Assembly (NCBI RefSeq): GCF_003130205.1
Contig: NZ_NRDF01000002.1
Location: 1-64,000 of the forward strand
Reading direction: 5' to 3'
Source of the DNA: Aggregatibacter actinomycetemcomitans
Lineage (GTDB): Bacteria; Pseudomonadota; Gammaproteobacteria; Enterobacterales; Pasteurellaceae
DNA: 64,000 nucleotides
In this document: in pieces, positions 1 to 9,073 of the stretch
Layout of the letters: each line of letters begins with the position of its first letter
How positions within the stretch are numbered: the stretch's first letter is position 1
Position numbers and translations under genes: made by a program
Notes under the pieces: generated by a model
The model's input: only the letters and a program-made list of their open reading frames with translations
Databases searched by the model: none
Told to the model about the DNA's origin: nothing

Positions 1-76
1 TTTGAGCCCTGTGCAGTACAGAGCTCAATATTTAACTTAGGTTTAGTTATCTGTCCAAGTTTTGGGGAGCAGATCA
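1..76 (-). mobile_element. Terminal end of an IS3-family (IS150-group-like) insertion sequence, partial
   Basis: Read on the minus strand from position 76, the sequence begins TGATCTGCTCCCCAAAACTT and continues GGACAG. This resembles the terminal inverted repeats of IS150-group IS3 elements (pattern TGTACTG..CCC....GTTGGAC). It abuts the ilvG reading frame exactly where that frame is lost. Positions 2-28 form an imperfect hairpin (arms TTGAGC and GCTCAA, plus CTGT/ACAG). The rest of the element, including any transposase, lies left of the window, so the family call rests on the end sequence alone. Confidence 0.6.
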
Positions 77-694
77 ACCGCCGCCGATATAGGCGACCGG
101 GCGTTGCGCTTCGCGTAATAACGTTAAGGCTTGGGTTAAATGTTCCTCATGAAGTGCGGTGGTTTTTGGCGACGGATTTACCTTTGGCTTCGCCGTAGTC
201 GGTGTAATTTGTACGTCCTTCGGTACATCCACCAGCACTGGGCCCGGTCTGCCGCTTTGTGCGATCTCAAAAGCGTTGGCGAGAATTTCAGGCAATTCTT
301 CAATGTTTTGCACGATGAAACTGTGTTTGGTGCAGGCAAGGGACAAACCTAATACGTCCGCTTCCTGGAATGCATCGGTGCCGATGAGAGGGGAGGCGAC
401 CTGCCCGGTAATAGCGACGATGGGAATCGAATCCAATAAGGCATCGCCAAGCCCAGTGATGAGATTGGTGGCTCCCGGTCCGGAGGTAGCGATACACACG
501 CCGACTTTTCCCGAAGTGTGGGCATAGCCGATAGCCGCCATGGCGGCACCCTGTTCGTTACGGCAAAGCAGATGATCTAAACCGGAATCATAGATGGCAT
601 CGTAGGTTGGCATGATGGCACCGCCGGGATAGCCGAAAATGGTGTCCACATTGTGTGCTTTTAAGCACTCGATTATTAAATTTGCACCGTTCAT
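74..694 (-). pseudogene. ilvG: Acetolactate synthase II large subunit, 5' fragment truncated by IS insertion
   Basis: The 206 codons match the N-terminal part of IlvG, the ThDP-dependent enzyme that condenses pyruvate or 2-oxobutyrate in branched-chain amino-acid synthesis. Visible are [10 protein letters not shown] near residue 20, the ThDP-activating Glu in [10 protein letters not shown] near residue 47, and SGPGATN near residue 72. The protein breaks off at YIGGG, about residue 206 of a family length near 550, and the next codon TGA is the first triplet of the IS-like terminus. The central FAD-like and C-terminal ThDP-binding domains are missing here, so no active enzyme can be made from this fragment. 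The ATG at 694 starts with MNGAN, as in enterobacterial IlvG. An uptake signal lies inside the gene at 152-160. Confidence 0.88.
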
Positions 695-849
695 ACTTAC
701 GATAACTTCTATTTTGCGGGAGGAATTTTTTTACTACGTGAAGGATTTAATCTTTTATTACATTTCTTCAAAAAATTCAAGGAAACAACGGATATTTTTG
801 TGCAAAATTTGTTACCATTAGCCATTTATTTTATTTGAGGCAACAAATC

Positions 850-1668
850 ATGCAAAAATTTCCTTATCGTGCCGTCGTTTCCGACATGGACGGCACGTTG
901 CTCAACGGGCATCATGTGGTGGGCGATTTTACCGCACAAACCTTGGAACGCTTATATGACAACAAGGTGGATATTATTCTTGCCACGGGGCGTAACTATT
1001 TTGACGTATCGAGTATTTTGAAGAAGACCAAGGTGAAAGAGGCGGTGCTGATTACTTCAAACGGCGCGCAGGCGCATAATTTGCAAGGCGAGTTGCTACT
1101 CAATAATTCCCTGCCTGAAAACATTGCCTATGAAATCATGAACCTTTCCTTTGATGATACGCGGGTTTGCGTGAACAGTTATCAGGCAGAACGCTGGTTT
1201 ATCAATAAAGATATTCCCGAGCTTTATAAATATCATAAAGATTCCGGTTTCGTTTACGATGTGGTTGATTTTAAACAACATCACGGCAGAGATACGGAAA
1301 AAGTCTTTTTTATCGGACGCACACCGGCGGATTTGGTGGCACTGGAAGAACAATTACGCACGCGTTTCGGCACGCTTGCCAACATTACTTATTCCACGCC
1401 TATTTGCCTGGAAGTGATGGGGAAAGGCATATCGAAAGCCTCCACGCTGGCTCAAGTCGTACAACAAAAAGATTACGATTTGCAGGATTGCATCGCTTTC
1501 GGCGACGGCATGAATGACGTGGAAATGTTGACGGAAGTGGGCAAAGGCTGCGTGATGGGGAACGCCGATCCGCGTCTGAAACAAGCGGCGCCACAACTGG
1601 AAGTTATCGGTCGCCACGGACATGAAGCAGTGGCGTCGTATTTACGTGCTATTTATGGCATTTACTGA
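850..1668 (+). CDS. yigL: HAD-IIB (Cof-type) sugar/pyridoxal phosphatase YigL
   Basis: This is a 272-residue HAD-superfamily phosphatase. The motif I nucleophile is in SDMDGTLL near residue 11, motif II is TSNGA near residue 78, and the Mg-binding motif IV is FGDGMND near residue 215. Sequence similarity along the length is closest to E. coli YigL, which dephosphorylates pyridoxal phosphate and sugar phosphates. An upstream TTG in frame at 835 is possible, but the ATG at 850 follows a TTTGAGG ribosome site at normal spacing. The stop overlaps the crcB start (TGATG), so the two are translationally coupled. pldB lies next door, as in E. coli where pldB and yigL are adjacent. Confidence 0.85.
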   Translation: MQKFPYRAVVSDMDGTLLNGHHVVGDFTAQTLERLYDNKVDIILATGRNYFDVSSILKKTKVKEAVLITSNGAQAHNLQGELLLNNSLPENIAYEIMNLSFDDTRVCVNSYQAERWFINKDIPELYKYHKDSGFVYDVVDFKQHHGRDTEKVFFIGRTPADLVALEEQLRTRFGTLANITYSTPICLEVMGKGISKASTLAQVVQQKDYDLQDCIAFGDGMNDVEMLTEVGKGCVMGNADPRLKQAAPQLEVIGRHGHEAVASYLRAIYGIY

Positions 1669-2051
1669 TGATGTTATCCACGCTTTTGCTGATTAGCAGC
1701 GGCGCAGCATTAGGCGCCGGCTTGCGTTGGGGCTTGGGTTTATGGCTGAATCCGCTGTTCGCCATGTTTTCTTTCGGTACGCTTATCGCCAATTATTTCG
1801 GCTGTTTTATTATCGGTTTGTTGCTGGCGCTATTTTGGCATTTTCCACAGATTTCTAACGAATGGAAACTTTTCCTGGTGACCGGTTTTCTCGGTAGTTT
1901 GACGACATTTTCTTCTTTTTCGGCGGAAGTCATGGAAAATCTGTTGAATGGCAAATGGATGATGGGGCTTGGCGTGATCGCCGCCCATTTATTTGGGAGT
2001 TTGCTGTTTACCTGGTTCGACGTGCTGTTTATGCGGGCTTGTCTGGATTAA
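1668..2051 (+). CDS. crcB: Fluoride exporter/channel CrcB (Fluc)
   Basis: The 127-residue integral membrane protein has four predicted membrane segments and the Fluc signatures [11 protein letters not shown] near the N terminus, [11 protein letters not shown] around residue 37, and [13 protein letters not shown] around residue 73, which carries the conserved TTFSSF polar track. Fluc channels are dual-topology dimers that passively export fluoride. The gene is coupled to yigL by a one-base overlap and its 3' end overlaps the convergent pldB by 23 bp. I looked for a fluoride riboswitch upstream of yigL and saw none. Two ATG codons stand side by side at 1668 and 1671; either could be used. Confidence 0.9.
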   Translation: MMLSTLLLISSGAALGAGLRWGLGLWLNPLFAMFSFGTLIANYFGCFIIGLLLALFWHFPQISNEWKLFLVTGFLGSLTTFSSFSAEVMENLLNGKWMMGLGVIAAHLFGSLLFTWFDVLFMRACLD

Positions 2052-2952
2052 AAAACGCATAAATGCGTTGTAGCGCCAGCGTGCGAATTTCATCGATTTC
2101 AAATAGAATTTCATGTTTGGCGCCATGAATTTTTTGCCGTTCGCCATGGGGCAAAAGTGCGGTCAGTTTTTTCAGCGTTTTATTGTTCACGATCTTTTCC
2201 TGTTCTGCCTCCAACACCAACACCGGCGTTTCGATACGAGGCAGAATTTTCGACAGATGCTTAATGGCGGTGAGACACAAATGCACCCAACGGAACGTCG
2301 GTCCACCCAGCCGAATTGACGGGTTGTCCCGATTCACCTCATTCATCCATTGCATTCGCGCCACACTATGACTTAACTCGTTCTGTGCCGTATCCACCGG
2401 TTTGTAGGCGCTTTTGCCGAACACATAACGTTCGCCTTGCCCCCATAACATCATCAAATTCAGCAATAATTCGTCACGCATCGGCTTTTTGAGTGGCACG
2501 CCGAAAAAAGGTGCGGAAAAGGCCGCCTGTTTAATACGATGATCAAAATTCGCCAGATAGTAGGCAGAAATCAACGCACCGAGAGAATGGGCGAGCAGGT
2601 ATTGCGTCGGATAAGGATAAAGTGCGGTCAGATTTTCAATGATTTTTGCCATGTCCTGCGCGTAAAACCGAAATTCGTCTAAATGCCCTTTTTCGCCGTC
2701 TTTCAATAGGCGTTGCGAATAACCCTGCCCGCGATGATCAAACAGCAATACATCGTAGCCCTGATGATAAAAATCCTGCGCGATTTCCGTCCATTTCAGG
2801 ATGTTTTCCGCCCTGCCGTTCACCAGAATCACTAACTTGCGGGCGACGGGATGATGTATAAAATGCCGATAAGCCAAGCGGCATTGACGTTCGCCCGGCA
2901 GATATTGCAGCGGAAATTGCGCGGCAAATTGCAACAGTTCGGTGTTATTCAT
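2029..2952 (-). CDS. pldB: Lysophospholipase L2-like alpha/beta hydrolase
   Basis: A 307-residue alpha/beta hydrolase close to PldB. The oxyanion region [10 protein letters not shown], the FDHRGQGYS strand, the nucleophile elbow [10 protein letters not shown] and the late histidine in GAKHEILFE are all present. PldB hydrolyses lysophospholipids at the inner membrane. I place the start at MNNTEL (2952), because the upstream in-frame codons lie inside the preceding gene. The start overlaps the end of the O-antigen-ligase-like gene by 8 bp, so both are probably one transcript. The 3' end overlaps convergent crcB. An uptake signal lies inside at about 2620. Confidence 0.82.
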   Translation of the reverse strand: MNNTELLQFAAQFPLQYLPGERQCRLAYRHFIHHPVARKLVILVNGRAENILKWTEIAQDFYHQGYDVLLFDHRGQGYSQRLLKDGEKGHLDEFRFYAQDMAKIIENLTALYPYPTQYLLAHSLGALISAYYLANFDHRIKQAAFSAPFFGVPLKKPMRDELLLNLMMLWGQGERYVFGKSAYKPVDTAQNELSHSVARMQWMNEVNRDNPSIRLGGPTFRWVHLCLTAIKHLSKILPRIETPVLVLEAEQEKIVNNKTLKKLTALLPHGERQKIHGAKHEILFEIDEIRTLALQRIYAFFNPDKPA

Positions 2953-4207
2953 GGCGCGGATTCTCTGTGGCGGCGCTAAGTTGCTTAACCAAGGCGTAAA
3001 ACACAATCACCAGGAAAAAATAGAAAATATTGCCCGAGTTATGGCTGAAAAAGCCTTGGCTGAAACAGTAGAACATCACGGAAACAATATGGACGGCACC
3101 TAACAACGAAGCGAGTTTCAGTTCTAAATCGGCGCTTTTGAGATGTCGCATAAAGAAACGTAACGGCACGAAAAATACGCCGAGTAAGGCGAGTAAACCT
3201 AAGGTGCCGCGTTTGGATAAATCGTCAAAATATTGGTTGTGGGCATGGTTAAAGGAAGCGGCATATTGGCTGATTAAGCCCTGCTCGTGCTGTAATTTGC
3301 GTTTTTCGCTGACGCCTTGCACCCCCCAACCGAAAATCGGTTTTTCCTGCGCCATTAACATCACGCTTTTCCACATATCAAAACGGGCGCCGACAGAGGT
3401 AGAACCGTTATTTTGTTGGAAATAGGCGGTGATGTCGTATTCTGCGGCGACGATGCGTTCTTTAATTTTGGTATTCGGCAACATTGCAACGGTCGTCACA
3501 ATCAGGGCAAGCGCAATAAAAAAGCCGGCGAAGAATTTTTTCGATAAATAACGACGATAAGCAAAGAGGATTAACAGGAGAACAAAAGGGATACCAATCC
3601 AGCCACCGCGTGCGGTGGATAATAAGCTGGCGAACACACCCATCAGGCTGAAAACGAAATACAAGGCACCGAAGCGATATTGTCTTTTTATAAAAAAGTA
3701 AAAGGTAATCGCCAGGGAAAACATGCCCAGCGACATGGCAATATCACCGGATTGAATGTGCATTTGATACTCAAATGCCATGTAGTAATTCAAGATAAAG
3801 CGATGAATAATAGCGGTAACGCCCGCAATCAGGCTGCCCCATGGAATGGCGTGTAAAAGCCAATGAAAGCGTATCGGATAATGCGCCAGTAACGGCAGCA
3901 AAGTCAGAAAAAGGAGAATGCGGCTCGGGTTGTCAAATTCCCGAATTTTGCCTTGGTGGTACAGAATCGAAAGAGCAAAAAGCAGCACATAAAACAGCAG
4001 GGTGGCAACAAACCATTTCTCATTGCCATCATGGGTGAGATTGCCCTTCGGTTTATATAATTGTCGGTAAATGAAAAAAATTACGCCCATCAGAGACAAG
4101 ATTGCCGGGGTATAGTTATAACCGTGTTTCAACACAAGCAGGCAGGTAAAAAAGAACACCAGTGTTGCGTTAATAACCCCTGTCAGGGGAAGTTTGTATG
4201 TTGTCAT
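2945..4207 (-). CDS. O-antigen ligase family membrane protein (WaaL/RfaL-like)
   Basis: The protein has 420 residues and about ten to twelve hydrophobic helices with a large periplasmic loop before the last ones, the layout of the Wzy/WaaL glycosyltransferase-C family. The loop contains GARFDMWKS, FGWGVQG and FNHAHNQYFD; the arginine and histidine in these stretches match the catalytic residues of WaaL-type ligases. The likely role is attaching glycan to lipid A-core at the periplasmic face. The open frame extends to 4255, but that extension (starting MIKCGHFFK) is only the translated uptake signal, so I take MTTYK at 4207. It is followed by pldB with an 8-bp overlap. The substrate cannot be told from sequence. 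Confidence 0.75.
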   Translation of the reverse strand: MTTYKLPLTGVINATLVFFFTCLLVLKHGYNYTPAILSLMGVIFFIYRQLYKPKGNLTHDGNEKWFVATLLFYVLLFALSILYHQGKIREFDNPSRILLFLTLLPLLAHYPIRFHWLLHAIPWGSLIAGVTAIIHRFILNYYMAFEYQMHIQSGDIAMSLGMFSLAITFYFFIKRQYRFGALYFVFSLMGVFASLLSTARGGWIGIPFVLLLILFAYRRYLSKKFFAGFFIALALIVTTVAMLPNTKIKERIVAAEYDITAYFQQNNGSTSVGARFDMWKSVMLMAQEKPIFGWGVQGVSEKRKLQHEQGLISQYAASFNHAHNQYFDDLSKRGTLGLLALLGVFFVPLRFFMRHLKSADLELKLASLLGAVHIVSVMFYCFSQGFFSHNSGNIFYFFLVIVFYALVKQLSAATENPRHE

Positions 4208-4239
4208 CTCATTATCGGCAAGAAAACGCTTAAAAAAAT

Positions 4240-4276
4240 GACCGCACTTTATCATCGATATGTCAAAAGTGCGGTC
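4240..4276 (-). terminator. Paired-uptake-signal terminator after fbaA
   Basis: Two uptake signals in opposite orientation make an 11-bp perfect stem (GACCGCACTTT / AAAGTGCGGTC) with a 15-nt loop. On the minus strand it is followed by TCATTTTTTT, a good U-tract for the fbaA transcript. Confidence 0.8.
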
Positions 4277-4297
4277 GGTTTTTAATGTATTTTTAAA

Positions 4298-5377
4298 CTA
4301 TAAAACATCTACACAGTTTAAGTCTTCGAAAGATTGCTCTAAACGTTTAGACATGGATTCTTCCATTTTGCGTAACCAAACGCGCGGATCGTAGTATTTT
4401 TTGTTCGGTGCGTCAGGACCTGACGGGTTGCCTAATTGACCTTGCAAATATGCTTCGTTGGCTTTGTAGAAGTTTAAAATGCCATTCCAGGATGCCCATT
4501 GAGTGTCGGTATCGATATTCATTTTAATCGCGCCGTAACCAATGGCTTCACGGATTTCTTCGCGGCTGGAACCGGAACCGCCGTGGAAGACGAAGTTGAT
4601 CGGTTTTGCCGGAAGGTTACGTTGTTTCGCCACGAATTCTTGGCTTGCCCCTAAAATAGACGGTTTTAATTTCACATTACCCGGTTTGTACACGCCGTGT
4701 ACGTTACCGAATGCCGCCGCTACGGTGAAGTTCGGGCTTACCGGATGTAATTGGTCGTAAACGTAAAGCACGTCGGACGGTTGGGTATAAAGACGGGATT
4801 CATCCACATCGGAGTTATCCACGCCGTCTTCTTCACCGCCGGTGATACCTATTTCGATTTCAAGGGTCATGCCCATTTTGCTCATGCGGGCAAGGTATTC
4901 ACGGCAGATTGCCATGTTTTCTTCCATCGGTTCTTCGGAAAGGTCGATCATGTGGGAGGAGAACAGCGGGCGTCCGGTTTCGGCGAAGTGTTTTTCACCG
5001 GCATCAAGTAAGCCATCGATCCAAGGCAGTAATTTTTTCGCTGCGTGGTCGGTGTGTAAAATTACCGGCACGCCGTATTCTTTAGCTAAAGCATGAACGT
5101 GTTTCGCACCGGCAATGGCACCTAATACGTCTGGGCGGGCGCCGCCGGCAGGTTTAATGCCTTTACCCGCATAGAATGCCGCACCGCCGTTAGAGAACTG
5201 AATGATGACCGGCGCTTTTACACGGGCGGCGGTTTCCAATACGGCATTCACAGAATCGGAACCGACGCAGTTCACGGCCGGAATGGCAAAACCGTGTTCC
5301 TTTGCGTATGCGAATACTTTTTGTACATCTTCACCGGTAAGTACGCCCGGTTTTACGATATCTAATAATTTAGCCAT
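4298..5377 (-). CDS. fbaA: Class II fructose-1,6-bisphosphate aldolase
   Basis: The 359-residue enzyme splits fructose 1,6-bisphosphate into DHAP and glyceraldehyde 3-phosphate in glycolysis and works in reverse in gluconeogenesis. The zinc-binding region VILHTDHAAKK near residue 110, the glycine-rich phosphate loop FHGGSGSS near residue 265, and MNIDTDTQWA near residue 286 are all intact. The length equals that of E. coli FbaA. The start MAKLLDIV follows an AAGGAAAC ribosome site; the longer frame to 5422 has no such support. It lies 65 bp downstream of pgk on the same strand, the usual pgk-fbaA operon, with a single uptake signal in the gap. Confidence 0.96.
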   Translation of the reverse strand: MAKLLDIVKPGVLTGEDVQKVFAYAKEHGFAIPAVNCVGSDSVNAVLETAARVKAPVIIQFSNGGAAFYAGKGIKPAGGARPDVLGAIAGAKHVHALAKEYGVPVILHTDHAAKKLLPWIDGLLDAGEKHFAETGRPLFSSHMIDLSEEPMEENMAICREYLARMSKMGMTLEIEIGITGGEEDGVDNSDVDESRLYTQPSDVLYVYDQLHPVSPNFTVAAAFGNVHGVYKPGNVKLKPSILGASQEFVAKQRNLPAKPINFVFHGGSGSSREEIREAIGYGAIKMNIDTDTQWASWNGILNFYKANEAYLQGQLGNPSGPDAPNKKYYDPRVWLRKMEESMSKRLEQSFEDLNCVDVL

Positions 5378-5442
5378 AGTTATGTTTCCTTTTTTATGTA
5401 TGGCAACCACCTGTCGCCCCATACGTTTAATTAAAAGTGCGG

Positions 5443-6606
5443 TTAGTTTTTCGCGCGTTTTTCAAGAATTTCCACAGCCGGTAAGACCTTACCTTCGACG
5501 AATTCTAAGAACGCACCACCGCCGGTTGAGATGTAAGAGATTTTATCTGCAATACCGAAAAGATCGATAGCCGCCAAAGTATCACCACCGCCCGCAATAG
5601 AGAATGCGTCGCTGTTGGCAATAGCGCGAGAAATGATTTCAGTTCCTTTGCGGAAGTTCGGGAATTCAAACACGCCCACCGGGCCGTTCCATAGTACAGT
5701 TTTGGCGTTTTTGATGATGTCCGCAAGTTGCTCTGCGGATTTGTCACCGATGTCGAAAATGGATTCGTCATCTTTTACTTCGGTCACGGATTTTTCGGTT
5801 GCCGGTGCGGTTTCAGAGAATTCGGTACCAACGCGAACATCAACCGGCACAGGAATATCGGTGCTTGCCGCTAATGCCTTGGCAACCGGGATTAAATCCG
5901 CTTCATATAAGGATTTACCCACATTGTGACCGGCTGCAGCGATGAAGGTGTTGGCAATACCGCCGCCCACGATAATCTGGTCGGCAATTTTAGACAGGGA
6001 GTTCAATACTTCCAATTTGGTGGACACTTTAGAACCGCCCACAATCGCCACCATCGGGCGTGCAGGTTCTTTTAACGCTTTGCCGAGGGCATCCAGTTCC
6101 GCCGCAAGTAACGGGCCTGCGCAGGCAACCGGGGCGAATTCGGCGACGCCGTAAGTAGAGGCTTGGGCGCGGTGTGCGGTACCGAAAGCGTCCATTACGA
6201 ACACATCACAAAGTGCGGCGTATTTTTTGCCTAATTCAGGATCGTTTTTCTTTTCGCCTTTGTTTACGCGAACGTTTTCCAATACAACGATTTCGCCGGC
6301 GTTAACATCTACGCCGTCGAGGTAATCACGCACTAAACGTACCGGCACATCAAGATGTTCGTTTAAATAATCAACAACGGGTTGGAGGGAATCTTCAGGT
6401 TTGAATTCACCTTCGGTCGGACGACCTAAGTGGGAGGTGACCATCACTTTGGCGCCTTTTTCCAAGGCTAATTTTAAGGTTGGGATGGTGGCACGAATAC
6501 GCGCATCGGAAGTGACTTTACCGTCTTTTACCGGCACATTCAGGTCGGCACGGATAAATACGCGTTTACCGTTCAAATCTAAATCGGTCATTTTAATTAC
6601 TGACAT
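5443..6606 (-). CDS. pgk: Phosphoglycerate kinase
   Basis: The protein is 387 residues, normal for bacterial Pgk. It transfers the acyl phosphate of 1,3-bisphosphoglycerate to ADP. The N-terminal substrate domain shows RADLNVP near residue 20 and the arginine-rich [10 protein letters not shown] near residue 58. The C-terminal nucleotide domain shows NGPVGVFEF near residue 312 and the GGGDT loop near residue 345. The start at 6606 is preceded by AGAGGTAAATT. A strong sigma70-like promoter lies 50 bp upstream, and fbaA follows in the same operon. Confidence 0.96.
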   Translation of the reverse strand: MSVIKMTDLDLNGKRVFIRADLNVPVKDGKVTSDARIRATIPTLKLALEKGAKVMVTSHLGRPTEGEFKPEDSLQPVVDYLNEHLDVPVRLVRDYLDGVDVNAGEIVVLENVRVNKGEKKNDPELGKKYAALCDVFVMDAFGTAHRAQASTYGVAEFAPVACAGPLLAAELDALGKALKEPARPMVAIVGGSKVSTKLEVLNSLSKIADQIIVGGGIANTFIAAAGHNVGKSLYEADLIPVAKALAASTDIPVPVDVRVGTEFSETAPATEKSVTEVKDDESIFDIGDKSAEQLADIIKNAKTVLWNGPVGVFEFPNFRKGTEIISRAIANSDAFSIAGGGDTLAAIDLFGIADKISYISTGGGAFLEFVEGKVLPAVEILEKRAKN

Positions 6607-6652
6607 AATTTACCTCTTTGCTTGTGAAAAATTAAAAATAAAAACTGTCCGC

Positions 6653-6684
6653 ATTATACCCTGATCTAAGTAGCTTGTAACCTC
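6653..6684 (-). promoter_or_regulatory. pgk-fbaA promoter
   Basis: The minus strand carries a perfect TATAAT -10 box (6653-6658) and a weak -35 (TTACAA, about 16 bp upstream). It lies about 50 bp before the pgk start. Confidence 0.65.
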
Positions 6685-6722
6685 AATTCCTTTGATCCTA
6701 CGCAAACGATTATCAAAATTAA

Positions 6723-7418
6723 TTAATAACCGGTGCGATTGCGCGGGCAATCAATCGGTTGCCAGTCTAAGCCGTAACAAATGAATAATTCGTTACGCGC
6801 CGCGCCAAGATAGCGATCTTTGAGTTGCGGGTTATTTTTCTTTACCCAGCTAAACAACTCGTTACGGCTTAATTCATAGTTCGGCAGCTTTAAAGTGCGG
6901 TATAAATTTTTGATCTTTTCCAAATAATCCTGCGCGTTGTTGAACATACACGAACCGTGTTTTTCCCATTCGCCCTGGATTAAATTGGCGCCGGGCATTT
7001 CCGGCAGGTATTGTTCGATGAGTTCCTGCGGCAATTTCGGCAAATCGCCCCGGCAGAAACGCGGATGATCGGAAACCCGTCGCGCCTGTTCGTTTTGAGA
7101 CCATAACCCATGCACAATCCAACCGAACTGCCGGGTCAAACCACATTGATATTGCAAGGAATTCGGCAGGTTATCGCCATATTGCTTACGTTGGCGCTCA
7201 CAAAACGCCGGCGACCAGGACAACACCAGCGTGTAATAATCGGTACGGGCTTTTTTATTCTGTCCGATGGGATCGTCTTTCATGATGTAATCGTAATCCC
7301 GATCGATTACCACGCCAACCGCTTGTTTCTGCTTGGAAAAATAATACCAGCCGGCAAGTAAAAACATTAAAAACGCCACCACAAAAAATGACAGCAGCAA
7401 CATACGTTTTTCGTTCAT
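6723..7418 (-). CDS. rna: Ribonuclease I, RNase T2 family
   Basis: The 231-residue protein has an N-terminal hydrophobic segment (residues 5-27, no clear cleavage site, so possibly a membrane anchor). An RNase T2 domain follows. The two catalytic signatures are intact: CAS-1 as WIVHGLWSQ near residue 100 and CAS-2 as GEWEKHGSC near residue 150, each with its catalytic histidine. RNase T2 enzymes cut RNA nonspecifically through a 2',3'-cyclic intermediate, usually in the periplasm. The start has an AAAGG site upstream. It is divergent from the YfhL ferredoxin gene. Confidence 0.88.
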   Translation of the reverse strand: MNEKRMLLLSFFVVAFLMFLLAGWYYFSKQKQAVGVVIDRDYDYIMKDDPIGQNKKARTDYYTLVLSWSPAFCERQRKQYGDNLPNSLQYQCGLTRQFGWIVHGLWSQNEQARRVSDHPRFCRGDLPKLPQELIEQYLPEMPGANLIQGEWEKHGSCMFNNAQDYLEKIKNLYRTLKLPNYELSRNELFSWVKKNNPQLKDRYLGAARNELFICYGLDWQPIDCPRNRTGY

Positions 7419-7440
7419 AAAATACCTTTAATTTTATTAA

Positions 7441-7746
<306 letters not shown>

Positions 7747-7808
7747 GTTCTTGTGCCGTCTTGCTAAAAGTGCGGTGAAAAATCAGGGTGTTTTTAGCGC
7801 CCGATGTG

Positions 7809-8888
7809 CTATCTAAAATACCATTTCGCCAATAAAATCCCCGCATTTACCGAGACATTTAAGCCGTTTTTCAGCGGGTTGCCGAAAGACAGGCGTACCT
7901 GTTCGTCGGATTTATCCGCCAAGGTGTCCGTTGAGCCTTCGCTTAGCACAAAAACCGTTTTATTTTTTAACCGCACTTTATCCAGCAATAGAGCGTTTTT
8001 GTCACTGCTTACATGAATAATTTGATAACCGGCATGGCGTAATTGTTCAAGGGCGTTGCGGGTGTCGTCGGTTTCCAGCACGCGGACGTATTCCGCACCG
8101 CCTTCCGCCACGCGTAGAGTAGCGGCGGAATTGAGACTTTCCGCGTCTTCCACCACAATATTTTTAACGCCGAAAAACGCACAGGTGCGCAAAATGCCGC
8201 CGAGGTTCTGTGCGTTATTCACGCCGTCTAACAGCACCAGACAGTCTTCTTGATGAGGCACATCCAAATAACCTTGCAAGGTGAACGGATGGGATTTTTT
8301 CACCAGCATACAAATGCCGCCGTGATGTTCGGTGCCGCTGACTTTGGTGAGCTCGTCGTTCTCCACAATGTGATAAGCCTTTTTGTTAGCGGCTAAATAG
8401 CTGCAAAGATCGCCGATTTTGTGCGCCATTTGCACGGTCGCCCATAAGCGCACGATATTGCCGGGGCGCTGTTCAAAAAGGGCTAAACAGGCGTTTTCAC
8501 CATACACCTTCATTTCTTCGGCACGATTTTTCTTGATTTTTTCCGGTGCGCGCGGCGATAACGGACCGGTTTTTTTCTCTCGCGGTTTATCGCCAAATTG
8601 ACTGCTTTTCACCATCACTTTCACGCCACCTTCCGCCCCGCCGGCTTTTTTCATGGTGCTTTCGGCAATATGTAAGGTTTTTTCTTGGCTGTCGGCGCGC
8701 TTGAAGGGCGGCTTTTTGCCTTGTTTTTTATTGAACTCCGAGCGTGAATCGGCATTCGGTGCGTTAAAGTGCGGTCGGTTTTTCCCGCGTTTTTTGTGTT
8801 CTGCGCCGACATGGCGTTCGTTAAAGGCTTTTTCTTGGAAAGATTTCGTTGCGGATTTGAAGGTTGGTTTGTTTGAATGTTGGTTCAT
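7809..8888 (-). CDS. yfiF: TrmH-family tRNA/rRNA methyltransferase YfiF
   Basis: A 359-residue protein with a long basic, low-complexity N-terminal region (about 130 residues rich in K, R, S and G). A SpoU substrate-binding segment follows, then a C-terminal SPOUT methyltransferase domain. Knot motifs are visible: NAQNLGGILRTCAFFG near residue 225, FVLSEG near residue 315, and LNVSVNAGILLAKW at the C terminus, which includes the conserved Asn. The RNA target of YfiF is not established. An uptake signal is translated inside the basic region. The neighbour pssA is divergent; the two are also close in related genomes. Confidence 0.82.
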   Translation of the reverse strand: MNQHSNKPTFKSATKSFQEKAFNERHVGAEHKKRGKNRPHFNAPNADSRSEFNKKQGKKPPFKRADSQEKTLHIAESTMKKAGGAEGGVKVMVKSSQFGDKPREKKTGPLSPRAPEKIKKNRAEEMKVYGENACLALFEQRPGNIVRLWATVQMAHKIGDLCSYLAANKKAYHIVENDELTKVSGTEHHGGICMLVKKSHPFTLQGYLDVPHQEDCLVLLDGVNNAQNLGGILRTCAFFGVKNIVVEDAESLNSAATLRVAEGGAEYVRVLETDDTRNALEQLRHAGYQIIHVSSDKNALLLDKVRLKNKTVFVLSEGSTDTLADKSDEQVRLSFGNPLKNGLNVSVNAGILLAKWYFR

Positions 8889-8956
8889 AGTGGGTGCCGA
8901 TATGGATAGCGGTAAAATGAACGGATTTTGCTCATTTTTAGTGTAAAAGTGTGAAC

Positions 8957-8984
8957 ATTATAACGAAAAAAAACCTTTTTTCTA
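8957..8984 (-). promoter_or_regulatory. yfiF promoter
   Basis: A perfect TATAAT reads on the minus strand at 8957-8962, about 70 bp before the start; the -35 is poor (TAGAAA at 16 bp). Confidence 0.5.
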
Positions 8985-9073
8985 CCAAGGCGGGCGATAA
9001 ATATTGTAAACTACGGCACTAATTAAAATTCATTTACATTCTTACTCACAGCGTTTTTACAGAGAACTAATTT

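Noticed and set aside
695-849. Possible fluoride riboswitch upstream of yigL-crcB
   Set aside because: The region is AT-rich promoter DNA; the conserved pseudoknot sequences of the crcB motif are not seen.
4208-4255. N-terminal extension of the O-antigen-ligase-like protein (MIKCGHFFK...)
   Set aside because: It is the translated terminator and uptake signal of fbaA, not coding sequence.
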